Part shown: piece after piece, positions 1 to 5,405 of the stretch
How positions within the stretch are numbered: the first letter of the stretch is position 1
How the letters are laid out: each line of letters starts with the position of its first letter
Origin: Gammaproteobacteria bacterium
GTDB taxonomy: Bacteria; Pseudomonadota; Gammaproteobacteria; DSM-26407
Length of the DNA: 7,011 nt
NCBI GenBank assembly: GCA_028694565.1
Contig: JAQVKR010000138.1
Location: 1 to 7,011 of the forward strand
Reading direction: 5' to 3'
Position numbers and translations under genes: made by a program
The notes under the pieces: generated by a model
Told to the model about the DNA's origin: nothing
Seen by the model: the letters and a program-made list of their open reading frames with translations, nothing else
The model's database searches: none

Positions 1-757
1 TCATCACCAGCGCCGCGGCGGCGCAGAACTCGATGGCGAAATCCCGATCGGAGACCGCGTCGAGGGAGTTCTCCGCCGGGGCGTCGAAGCCCAGCAGCTC
101 GGCGGTGTAGGCGCGGTCGATGGGGTAGCTGGTGCCGGCCAGGGCGGCGGCGCCCAGCGGCATCACGTTCACCCGCCGGCGGGCGTCGGCGAGCCGGCCG
201 TGGTCGCGCTCCAGCATCTCGAACCAGGCCAGCATGTGGTGGCCGAAGGTGACCGGCTGGGCGGTCTGCAGGTGGGTGAAGCCGGGCATCACCGTGGCCG
301 CCTCCCGCTCGGCGAGCCCCAGCAGCCCCTCCTGCAGCCGCCGTATCTCGGCCAGGAGGGCATCGATCTCCTCCCGCAGCCAGAGGCGGATGTCGGTGGC
401 CACCTGGTCGTTGCGCGAGCGCCCGGTATGCAGCTTCTTGCCGGCGGCCCCGATGCGGTCGGTGAGGCGCGCCTCGATGTTCATGTGCACGTCCTCCAGC
501 GCCGTGGACCAGGGGAACTCGCCGCGCTCGATCTCCCCGCGGATGGCGGTCAGCCCCTCGATGATGAGATCGCGCTCGGCATCCGTCAGCACCCCCGCGC
601 GGGCCAGCATGGTGGCGTGGGCGATGGAGCCGGCGATGTCGTGGCGGTAGAGGCGCCGGTCGAAGTCCACCGAGGCGGTGAACGCCTGCACGAAGGCGTC
701 GGTGGACTCGCTGAAGCGTCCCCCCCAGAGCTTGGAAGTGCTGCCTTGGTCTTGCAT
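1..757 (-). CDS. argH: Argininosuccinate lyase, N-terminal part (cut by window edge)
   Basis: Cytoplasmic enzyme that splits argininosuccinate into arginine and fumarate, the last step of arginine synthesis. The reading frame runs leftward from ATG at 757 and leaves the window open after 252 codons; the family is about 460 residues long, so roughly half is present. Visible family motifs are the N-terminal KLWGGRF (residues 9-15), [11 protein letters not shown] (88-98), TGRSRNDQ (111-118) and THLQTAQP (161-168), whose histidine (H162) matches the catalytic general acid/base region, then [16 protein letters not shown] (200-215). The SSxMPxKxN signature lies beyond the edge. The start is supported by AGGA about 8 bases upstream and by a strong extended -10 promoter a further ~20 bases up. 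It is divergent from algZ, as in Pseudomonas. Identification is secure; only completeness is unknown. Confidence 0.96.
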   Translation of the reverse strand, partial: MQDQGSTSKLWGGRFSESTDAFVQAFTASVDFDRRLYRHDIAGSIAHATMLARAGVLTDAERDLIIEGLTAIRGEIERGEFPWSTALEDVHMNIEARLTDRIGAAGKKLHTGRSRNDQVATDIRLWLREEIDALLAEIRRLQEGLLGLAEREAATVMPGFTHLQTAQPVTFGHHMLAWFEMLERDHGRLADARRRVNVMPLGAAALAGTSYPIDRAYTAELLGFDAPAENSLDAVSDRDFAIEFCAAAALVM

Positions 758-795
758 CGGGTATTCCTGCCGCCGTCAGAGGATGAAAGGTGGAA

Positions 796-804
796 ATTAT
801 ACCA
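796..804 (-). promoter_or_regulatory. Extended -10 promoter for argH
   Basis: Read on the minus strand this is TGG followed by a consensus TATAAT, an extended -10 (TGn-TATAAT) element. No good -35 hexamer is seen at 16-18 bases, which is typical of extended -10 promoters. Transcription would begin near 788-790, giving a leader of about 30 bases before the argH ATG at 757. It stands out as a short AT-rich patch in GC-rich DNA. Confidence 0.6.
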
Positions 805-812
805 GTTGTGCC

Positions 813-861
813 CCGGCGGGCGCGGGGTCCTGTGATGGGGTGGCTTGCGCCAGCCCGCCGG
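813..861. repeat. Perfect 9-bp GC-only inverted repeat in the argH-algZ gap
   Basis: CCGGCGGGC at 813-821 is exactly repeated in inverted form as GCCCGCCGG at 853-861, with 31 bases between. It lies between the argH promoter and the algZ ribosome binding site. It could form a stem in an algZ leader transcript or be a binding site. In such GC-rich DNA a chance 9-bp match is not excluded. Confidence 0.4.
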
Positions 862-881
862 TGGGTCAGAATGGAGTCATG

Positions 882-888
882 AAAGGAG
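882..888 (+). promoter_or_regulatory. Ribosome binding site deciding the algZ start
   Basis: AAAGGAG at 882-888 is a strong Shine-Dalgarno match placed 11 bases before the ATG at 900. The other in-frame ATG, at 879, lies upstream of this site and has no comparable site of its own, so 900 is preferred. Confidence 0.6.
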
Positions 889-899
889 AACTTCCCGGG

Positions 900-1928
900 A
901 TGGCGGTGGACGACGCCGGCTTCCTGCCCGACTTCTGCGCCGTGCGCAGCATCTTCGTGCTGGTGGTCAGCGCCGAGCTGCTGGCCTTCCTCCTGGTCCT
1001 GGCCGGGCTGCCGGCCCGTGGCGGCTGGGAGGAGCTGGGGCTCACCTCCCTGTTCGTGCAGTGGGTGGCGCTGGCCGCCGCGGCCGTGCTGTGCGTGGCG
1101 CGCCCGGCCCTGCAGCGGCTGCGCCCGGGCTGGGTGGTGGGGCTGTGCCTGGGGCTGGTCCTGGTGCTGACCGGGCTGGGCAGCCTGCTGGCGGTGGAAT
1201 TGCTGCCGGAGTGGATCGAGGCGGGCGAGGGGCGGCTGGCGTTCCTGGGGCGCAACCTCGCCATCGCCGCCATCGTCTCCATCCTGGTGCTGCGCTATCT
1301 CTACCTGCAGGAGGAGTGGCGGCGGCGCCTGCGCTCGGAGGCCCGGGCGCGCATCGAGGCGCTGCAGGCGCGCATCCGCCCCCATTTCCTGTTCAACAGC
1401 CTCAATACCATCGCCAGCCTGATCCGCATCGATGCCGATCAGGCGGAGCATGCCCTGGAGGATCTGGCGGAGCTGTTCCGGGCCAGCCTGCAGCGCGGCG
1501 TGGATGTGGTGCCCCTGGCCGACGAGCTGGCGCTCTGCCGCCGCTACCTGGAGATGGAGCAGCTGCGGCTGGGCGAGCGGCTGCGGGTGGAGTGGCGGAT
1601 CGAGGGCGTGCCGGACACGGCGCGGGTGCCGCTGCTGACGCTCCAGCCCCTGGTGGAGAATGCCGTCTACCACGGCATCGAGCCGCTGGCCGGGGGCGGC
1701 GTGATGACCATCCGCGGCGGGCTCGAGCAGGGCCGGGTCTGCCTGCGGGTCAGCAATCCGCTGCCCCCCGCGGCCGCCGCCCCGCACCATGACGGCAACC
1801 GGGTCGCCCGGGACAACATCCGCGCCCGCCTCCGGGCCCTCTACGGCGACGCCGCCTGCCTTGAGGCCGCCGAGCGCGGGGGCGTCTATGAAGTGCGGCT
1901 GTGCTGGCCGCTGGGCGGCGGGGCATGA
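900..1928 (+). CDS. algZ: AlgZ/FimS-type (LytS family) sensor histidine kinase
   Basis: Inner-membrane sensor kinase of 342 residues, close to the roughly 360 of Pseudomonas AlgZ. Four hydrophobic segments are visible at about residues 15-37, 49-67, 79-99 and 117-136. A cytoplasmic His_kinase (LytS-type) domain follows, with the phosphoacceptor motif IRPHFLFNSLNTIASLIR (H162) and an N-box LQPLVENAVYHGIEP (248-262, N254). The usual glycine-rich G-box is degenerate (GNRVARDNIRARL, 299-311), a trait also associated with Pseudomonas AlgZ. The stop overlaps the start of the response regulator (ATGA), so the pair is almost certainly translationally coupled. In Pseudomonas the partners control alginate, type IV pili and virulence genes; the targets here are unknown. 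No convincing promoter was found upstream, only a GC-rich inverted repeat. Confidence 0.9.
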   Translation: MAVDDAGFLPDFCAVRSIFVLVVSAELLAFLLVLAGLPARGGWEELGLTSLFVQWVALAAAAVLCVARPALQRLRPGWVVGLCLGLVLVLTGLGSLLAVELLPEWIEAGEGRLAFLGRNLAIAAIVSILVLRYLYLQEEWRRRLRSEARARIEALQARIRPHFLFNSLNTIASLIRIDADQAEHALEDLAELFRASLQRGVDVVPLADELALCRRYLEMEQLRLGERLRVEWRIEGVPDTARVPLLTLQPLVENAVYHGIEPLAGGGVMTIRGGLEQGRVCLRVSNPLPPAAAAPHHDGNRVARDNIRARLRALYGDAACLEAAERGGVYEVRLCWPLGGGA

Positions 1929-2659
1929 AGATCCTGGTGGTGGACGACGAACCCCTGGCCCGCGCGCGGCTGTGCCGCCTGGTGGAGCAGCTGGACGGCT
2001 GCCAGGTGGTGGGCGAGGCCGCTGACGGCGCCGCGGCGGTGGCGGCGGTGGCGCGGCTGGAGCCGGAGGTGGTGCTGATGGATATCCGCATGCCGGTGCT
2101 GGACGGGCTGGCGGCGGCCGAGCGGCTGGCGGAGCTGGAGCGGCCGCCGGCGGTCATTTTCACCACCGCCCACGAGGAGCATGCCCTGGCGGCCTTTCGG
2201 GCCCGGGCGGTGGACTACCTGCTCAAGCCGGTGCGCATCGAGCGGCTGGCCGAGGCCCTGCGCCATGCCCGCCGGCCCCTGCGCAGCCAGCTGCAGGCCC
2301 TGCGGACGGGGGAGGCGGAAGCGCGCACCCACCTGAGCGTCACGGTGCGCGGCGGCGTGCGGCGGATTCCGGTGGCCGACGTGGCCTATTTCCAGGCCGA
2401 GCAGAAATACGTGACGGTCGCCTGCGGCGAGCGGCGCTATCTCATCGAGGAGTCGCTGAAGCAGCTGGAGGAGGATCTCGGCGAGCAGTTCGTGCGCATC
2501 CACCGCAACGCCCTGGTCTCGGCGGCGCACCTGGAGGCGCTGGAGAAGGATGCGCTGGGGCGCTGGAGCGTGCGCCTGCGGGGCCAGGAGGGGCGGCTGG
2601 GGGTCAGCCGCCGTCACCTGCCGGGGCTGCGGCGGCTGCTTCGGCAACCCGTGCCCTGA
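1925..2659 (+). CDS. algR: AlgR-type response regulator with LytTR DNA-binding domain
   Basis: Cytoplasmic transcription regulator of 244 residues (Pseudomonas AlgR is 248). The receiver domain (about 1-115) has the acidic pocket D7-D8, the phosphoacceptor D53 in LMDIRMP, T80/T81 in IFTTAHE and K101 in YLLKPVR. A short linker leads to a LytTR domain (about 135-240), recognised by VADVAYFQAEQKYVTV, YLIEESLKQLEEDL and FVRIHRNALVS. The start ATG at 1925 sits inside the algZ stop region (4-base overlap), so it probably relies on coupling with algZ. The final 56 bases overlap the convergent thioredoxin-fold gene on the other strand. Gene order argH-algZ-algR-hemC-hemD supports the AlgR name over a generic LytR; whether the Pseudomonas regulon is conserved cannot be told. 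Confidence 0.92.
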   Translation: MKILVVDDEPLARARLCRLVEQLDGCQVVGEAADGAAAVAAVARLEPEVVLMDIRMPVLDGLAAAERLAELERPPAVIFTTAHEEHALAAFRARAVDYLLKPVRIERLAEALRHARRPLRSQLQALRTGEAEARTHLSVTVRGGVRRIPVADVAYFQAEQKYVTVACGERRYLIEESLKQLEEDLGEQFVRIHRNALVSAAHLEALEKDALGRWSVRLRGQEGRLGVSRRHLPGLRRLLRQPVP

Positions 2660-3107
2660 CCCGGGCCAGGGCGGTGTCGATGCCCTCGTCGAGGAAGCCG
2701 CCGTAGAAATCCTCGCTGGTGATGCCCAGCACGCGGGGGGCGACCTCGCGCCCCTCGGCATCGAGGAACAGGACCGTGGGCGTGAAGGTCGCCTGGTAGC
2801 GGGACGCCAGCTCCACGGCGCTGACATTGCCGCCGTCGAAGTCCACCACCATGGAACGGCCGAGGTTCAGCTCCCGGAACAGGACCTTGTCGCGGTAGCC
2901 CCGGTTGCCCTGCATCGGGATCAGGAAGTTCTGCTTCACCAGCCGGCAGTAGCCGCAGTGCTCGGAGCTGACCAGCAGCAGGATGGGAACCCCCCCGCTG
3001 CGCGCGGCGCGCGACTCCGCGCGCAGGTCGGTCACTTCCGGCAGCCCGGCCGCGTGGAGGTTGGCGGCCTGCAGGGCCGCGATCAGCAGCAGCAATCTGG
3101 CAATCAT
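2604..3107 (-). CDS. Exported thioredoxin-fold protein (CGYC), possible thiol-disulfide reductase
   Basis: Protein of 167 residues. A hydrophobic N-terminus ([12 protein letters not shown], then an Ala-rich stretch ending NLHA-AG near residues 17-21) looks like a cleavable Sec signal, so a periplasmic site is inferred. The thioredoxin core shows [15 protein letters not shown] (C51, C54) and the cis-proline motif TFTPTVLF (P110). A low-complexity Ala-rich C-terminus closes it. The ATG at 3107 is chosen over an in-frame ATG at 3137 because it has GGAGGGG about 6 bases upstream and begins directly with the signal peptide. It resembles small SoxW/thioredoxin-like periplasmic proteins. Its substrate is unknown: cytochrome maturation, sulfur chemistry or protein disulfide reduction are all possible. 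It is convergent with and overlaps algR, and divergent from hemC. Confidence 0.85.
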   Translation of the reverse strand: MIARLLLLIAALQAANLHAAGLPEVTDLRAESRAARSGGVPILLLVSSEHCGYCRLVKQNFLIPMQGNRGYRDKVLFRELNLGRSMVVDFDGGNVSAVELASRYQATFTPTVLFLDAEGREVAPRVLGITSEDFYGGFLDEGIDTALARVRARVAEAAAAAPAGDGG

Positions 3108-3132
3108 TCGGGACCCCTCCGGCCGGGGCTTT

Positions 3133-3161
3133 TTCATCGTATGGCGGGTATGGCGTAAGAT
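3133..3161 (+). promoter_or_regulatory. Weak candidate promoter for hemC
   Basis: TTCATC (3133-3138, 3 of 6 consensus bases), 17-base spacer, then TAAGAT (3156-3161, 4 of 6). The -10 falls inside the dyad at 3152-3175. The match is poor but it is the best sigma-70-like pair found before hemC. Confidence 0.22.
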
Positions 3162-3175
3162 ACACGCTTTACGCC
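3152..3175. promoter_or_regulatory. 24-base dyad midway between thioredoxin gene and hemC, candidate operator
   Basis: GGCGTAA (3152-3158) and TTACGCC (3169-3175) form a perfect 7-bp inverted repeat with a 10-base centre. The dyad lies 44 bases from the thioredoxin ATG and 45 bases from the hemC ATG, that is in the exact middle of the divergent gap. The half-site spacing (17 bases centre to centre) is less than two helical turns. It could be a regulator site acting on both genes or a leader hairpin. No known binding consensus is recognised. Confidence 0.35.
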
Positions 3176-3185
3176 CGTTTCTCAG
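3157..3185 (-). promoter_or_regulatory. Weak candidate promoter for the thioredoxin-fold gene
   Basis: On the minus strand, CTGAGA (3185-3180, 4 of 6) is followed after 17 bases by TATCTT (3162-3157, 4 of 6). The -10 overlaps the central dyad and the candidate hemC -10 on the other strand, so one bound protein could affect both directions. Confidence 0.25.
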
Positions 3186-3220
3186 GGCACAATTCCCACC
3201 ATCATACCGTGATCTGGACT

Positions 3221-4144
3221 ATGTCTAAAACCACCATCCGCATCGCCACCCGCAAGAGTCTGCTGGCCCTCTGGCAGGCCGAATACGTCAAGCGCGAGCT
3301 CGAGCGCCACCATCCCGGCCTCGAGGTGGAACTGCTGGGCATGACCACCAAGGGGGACCGCATCCTCGACGCGCCCCTGGCCAAGGTGGGCGGCAAGGGG
3401 CTGTTCGTCAAGGAGCTGGAGCAGGCCATGTACGACGGCCGCGCCGACATCGCCGTGCACTCCATGAAGGACGTCCCGGTGGAGCTGCCGGAGGGGATGG
3501 CGCTGCCGGTCATCTGCGAGCGGGAGGATCCGCGGGACGCCTTCGTCTCGCCGCGCTTCGCCGACCTGGACGCGCTGCCCGAGGGGGCGCGGGTGGGCAG
3601 CTCGAGCCTGCGCCGGCAGTGCCAGCTGCGGGCCCGGCGCCCGGACCTGGTGGTGCGCGACCTGCGCGGCAACGTGCAGACCCGGCTGGGCCGGCTGGAT
3701 GCCGGCGAGTACGACGCCATCATCCTCGCCACCGCCGGCCTGCTGCGCCTGGAGCTGGAGGAGCGCATCGCCTGCCGCCTCCCGGTGGAGGTCAGCCTGC
3801 CGGCCATCGGCCAGGGAGCCGTGGGCATCGAGTGCCGCGCCGACGACACCCGCCTCCAGGAGCTCCTCGCGCCCCTGCACCACCCGCGGACGGCCACCGT
3901 GGTGGCCGCCGAGCGGGCGCTGAACCGGCGCCTGGAGGGCGGCTGCCAGGTGCCCATCGCCGGCTACGCGGTGCTGGAGGACGGCGGGCTGTGGCTGCGC
4001 GCCCTGGTGGGCAGCCCCGACGGGCGCACCGTCGTCCGCGGCGAGGTGCGCGGCGAGCCCGCCGACGCCGAGGCGCTCGGCACCGGCCTGGCCGAGGATC
4101 TCCTCGCCCGCGGCGCCGATCGGATCCTCCGGGCGCTGGAATAA
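3221..4144 (+). CDS. hemC: Hydroxymethylbilane synthase (porphobilinogen deaminase)
   Basis: Cytoplasmic enzyme that joins four porphobilinogens into the linear tetrapyrrole hydroxymethylbilane. At 307 residues it is close to the E. coli length (313). Visible motifs are [14 protein letters not shown] (7-20), [15 protein letters not shown] (53-67), [13 protein letters not shown] (76-88, catalytic D84), [15 protein letters not shown] (128-142, substrate-binding arginines R131 and R132), LRGNVQTRL (148-156) and [10 protein letters not shown] (237-246), with C242 carrying the dipyrromethane cofactor. The start is taken as ATG 3221, which matches the family N-terminus; an in-frame GTG at 3209 is possible. 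No clear Shine-Dalgarno is seen. Normally followed closely by hemD, but here a 277-base gap with a repeat element intervenes. Confidence 0.97.
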   Translation: MSKTTIRIATRKSLLALWQAEYVKRELERHHPGLEVELLGMTTKGDRILDAPLAKVGGKGLFVKELEQAMYDGRADIAVHSMKDVPVELPEGMALPVICEREDPRDAFVSPRFADLDALPEGARVGSSSLRRQCQLRARRPDLVVRDLRGNVQTRLGRLDAGEYDAIILATAGLLRLELEERIACRLPVEVSLPAIGQGAVGIECRADDTRLQELLAPLHHPRTATVVAAERALNRRLEGGCQVPIAGYAVLEDGGLWLRALVGSPDGRTVVRGEVRGEPADAEALGTGLAEDLLARGADRILRALE

Positions 4145-4155
4145 CACCGTAATAG

Positions 4156-4182
4156 ACAGGATTTACAGGATCAACAGGATTT
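4156..4182 (+). repeat. Left arm: three 9-base units
   Basis: Tandem units ACAGGATTT, ACAGGATCA and ACAGGATTT, starting 12 bases after the hemC stop. This is the left terminal arm of the palindromic element. Confidence 0.85.
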
Positions 4183-4264
4183 GAAAAGGACTGTCTTATC
4201 CGCCGATTGCGCAGATTCTTCAAGTGAGGCGGCGGATCCGTCGCTCGCCCGGGAAGCAGCGCCT

Positions 4265-4302
4265 CCGGCCGGTTCAATCAACCGCAGCGGTTGTTTGGCC
4301 GG
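4265..4302. repeat. Central hairpin of the hemC-hemD element
   Basis: The inner stem CAACCG (4279-4284) pairs with CGGTTG (4288-4293) around a 3-base loop. The outer stem CCGGCC (4265-4270) pairs with GGCCGG (4297-4302). In RNA it would be a stable bulged hairpin and might attenuate read-through from hemC; there is no U-run, so it is not a classical terminator. Confidence 0.5.
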
Positions 4303-4366
4303 TCGTGCTTGTTATGGCAGCTGGCGCGGGCCTGCACTGAGGCATCCGGGTAATCGGTGGACAGCA

Positions 4367-4393
4367 AAATCCTGTCAATCCTGTTAATCCTGT
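4367..4393 (-). repeat. Right arm: three 9-base units, inverted
   Basis: AAATCCTGT, CAATCCTGT and TAATCCTGT; read on the minus strand these are ACAGGATTA, ACAGGATTG and ACAGGATTT. They end 28 bases before the hemD ATG. Confidence 0.85.
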
Positions 4394-4421
4394 TCATTCA
4401 GACGCTGCAATAGAACCCATC

Positions 4422-5267
4422 ATGAGCGAGCACGGGGCCGAACGGCCGCTGGCGGGGATCGGGGTGCTGGTGACCCGGCCGGAGGGGCAGGGGGAGGGGC
4501 TGTGCGCGGCCATCCGCGCGGCGGGGGGCGCGGCGTTCTCCTTCCCGGTGATCGCCATCCGCGATCCGGCCGATCCGGCGCGGCTGGAGTCCCTCGTCGA
4601 TCGCCTCGACAGCTACGATCTGGCCATTTTCGTCAGCCCCAACGCGGTGGAGCGCGCCCTGCCGCGCATTCGCGCCCGTTGGTCCGGGTGGCCGGCGGGG
4701 CCGCGGGTGGCGGTGGTGGGGCGGGGTTCCGCGCGGGCGCTGGAGCGGCACGGGGTCGCGGTGGACTTCTGCCCGGAGGGCCGGGCCGACAGCGAGGGGT
4801 TGCTGGCGCTGCCGGGGCTGGGCGAGATGGCCGGCCGACGGGTGGTCATCTTCCGCGGCCAGGGCGGACGCGAGGTGCTGGCGGAGGCGCTGCGCGGGCG
4901 GGGTGCGGTGGTGGACTACGCGGAGAGCTACCGGCGCGCGCTGCCGGAGGCCGATGCGGCCCCGTTGCTGGCGCGCTGGCGCGGCGGGGCGATCCAGGCG
5001 GCGGTGGTCACCAGCAACGCGGGGCTCGAGAACCTCCACGCCCTGGTGGGCGCGGCGGGACGCGCGCTGCTGCTGGACACGGTGCTGGTGGTGGTGAGCG
5101 GGCGGGCCGCGGAGCGGGCCCGGCAACTGGGGTTCCGGCATCCGCCCCGGGTGGCGCGGGGCGCCGACGACGGGGCCCTGCTGGAGGCGCTCATTGCCTG
5201 GCGGACCGTCGAAAAGACTCAACGCCAAGGCGCCAGGACGCCAAGGCGCCAAGGGGAGCAGGAGTAG
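4422..5267 (+). CDS. hemD: Uroporphyrinogen-III synthase with repeat-derived C-terminal tail
   Basis: Cytoplasmic enzyme that cyclises hydroxymethylbilane to uroporphyrinogen III with inversion of ring D. The 281-residue product shows the HEM4 fold pattern: GIGVLVTRPEGQG (12-24), LAIFVSPNAVERAL (67-80), RVAVVGRGSARALERHGV (95-112), RRVVIFRGQGGREVLAEAL (139-157), DYAESYRR (165-172) and AAVVTSNAGLENL (193-205). The family is usually about 245-265 residues; the fold appears to end near ALIAW (256-260). Residues 267-281 are encoded by the start of the 5219-5393 repeat element and are basic and Gln-rich (QRQGARTPRRQGEQE), so the original stop was probably replaced on insertion. The ATG at 4422 fits the family N-terminus, but there is no clear Shine-Dalgarno. 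Expression may be uncoupled from hemC by the upstream element. Confidence 0.93.
   Translation: MSEHGAERPLAGIGVLVTRPEGQGEGLCAAIRAAGGAAFSFPVIAIRDPADPARLESLVDRLDSYDLAIFVSPNAVERALPRIRARWSGWPAGPRVAVVGRGSARALERHGVAVDFCPEGRADSEGLLALPGLGEMAGRRVVIFRGQGGREVLAEALRGRGAVVDYAESYRRALPEADAAPLLARWRGGAIQAAVVTSNAGLENLHALVGAAGRALLLDTVLVVVSGRAAERARQLGFRHPPRVARGADDGALLEALIAWRTVEKTQRQGARTPRRQGEQE
5219..5254 (+). repeat. Left arm of 8-base units, coding for the end of HemD
   Basis: TCAA followed by CGCCAAGG, CGCCAGGA, CGCCAAGG and CGCCAAGG. It is in frame with hemD and supplies most of the HemD tail. Confidence 0.8.
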
Positions 5268-5358
5268 GCGGGGAGGTTTCCTCGCCCATGGGCGCCTCGC
5301 GCAGGAGCCAGGGCACCGTTGGCGAGCGCCCTTCATCCTCCCACCCGCACCTTCAGTT

Positions 5359-5393
5359 CTTTGCGTCCTGGCGCCTTCGTGTCTTCGCGTTGA
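5359..5393 (-). repeat. Right arm of 8-base units, inverted
   Basis: On the minus strand: TCAA, then CGCGAAGA, CACGAAGG, CGCCAGGA and CGCAAAG. It mirrors the left arm and lies just beyond the 3' end of the reductase gene. Confidence 0.8.
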
Positions 5394-5405
5394 AACGGAA
5401 GGCCG

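Larger units (their letters stand above)
4155..4394. mobile_element. MITE-like palindromic element of ACAGGATTT type between hemC and hemD
   Basis: About 240 bases bounded by inverted arms, each made of three 9-base units (4156-4182 and 4367-4393; 24 of 27 positions match as inverted copies). The symmetry continues inward more loosely: CTGTC and CCGATT near 4191-4220 have counterparts in inverted order near 4350-4364. The core holds a strong hairpin at 4265-4302. There is no reading frame of note inside, so it could only move with help from elsewhere. From memory, ACAGGATT-type repeats of this kind are scattered in many bacterial genomes. It fills almost all of the 277-base gap between hemC and hemD. 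No clear target-site duplication was identified. Confidence 0.6.
5219..5393. mobile_element. MITE-like element with period-8 inverted arms between hemD and the reductase gene
   Basis: About 175 bases. The left arm (5219-5254) consists of 8-base units of CGCCAAGG type. The right arm (5359-5393), read on the minus strand, begins TCAACGCGAAG and continues with the same unit type. The arms match at about 25 of 27 bases once one extra 8-base unit in the right arm is allowed for. The core contains a perfect 12-bp palindrome, CGCCCATGGGCG (5283-5294), and no gene. The element starts inside the end of hemD and stops 12 bases short of the convergent reductase stop codon. From memory, similar CGCCAAG/CGCGAAG repeats occur widely in bacteria and often give spurious Arg/Lys/Gln-rich protein tails. 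Confidence 0.6.

Noticed and set aside
200..835. Long open frame on the plus strand opposite argH (211 codons)
   Set aside because: It is antisense to a clearly recognisable argininosuccinate lyase; open antisense frames are common in GC-rich DNA and it has no family motifs or ribosome binding site.
845..1792. Long plus-strand frame overlapping algZ (315 codons)
   Set aside because: It is a shifted frame of the kinase gene, rich in Gly, Ala and Arg, with no recognisable domain.
1886..2827. 313-codon minus-strand frame across algR and the thioredoxin gene
   Set aside because: It is antisense to the LytTR regulator and out of frame in the thioredoxin gene; its composition is that of a shadow frame.
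3182..4147. 321-codon minus-strand frame opposite hemC
   Set aside because: HemC is unmistakable on the plus strand; this frame has no motifs and spans the hemC start region.
4156..4182. CRISPR-like tandem repeat
   Set aside because: Only three 9-base units with no spacers, mirrored by an inverted arm; this is a palindromic element, not a CRISPR array.
4265..4302. Rho-independent terminator after hemC
   Set aside because: A good stem is present but no T-run follows it, and it lies about 120 bases past the stop inside the repeat element.
4155..5393. Composite transposon carrying hemD
   Set aside because: The two flanking elements have unrelated arms and no transposase is present.
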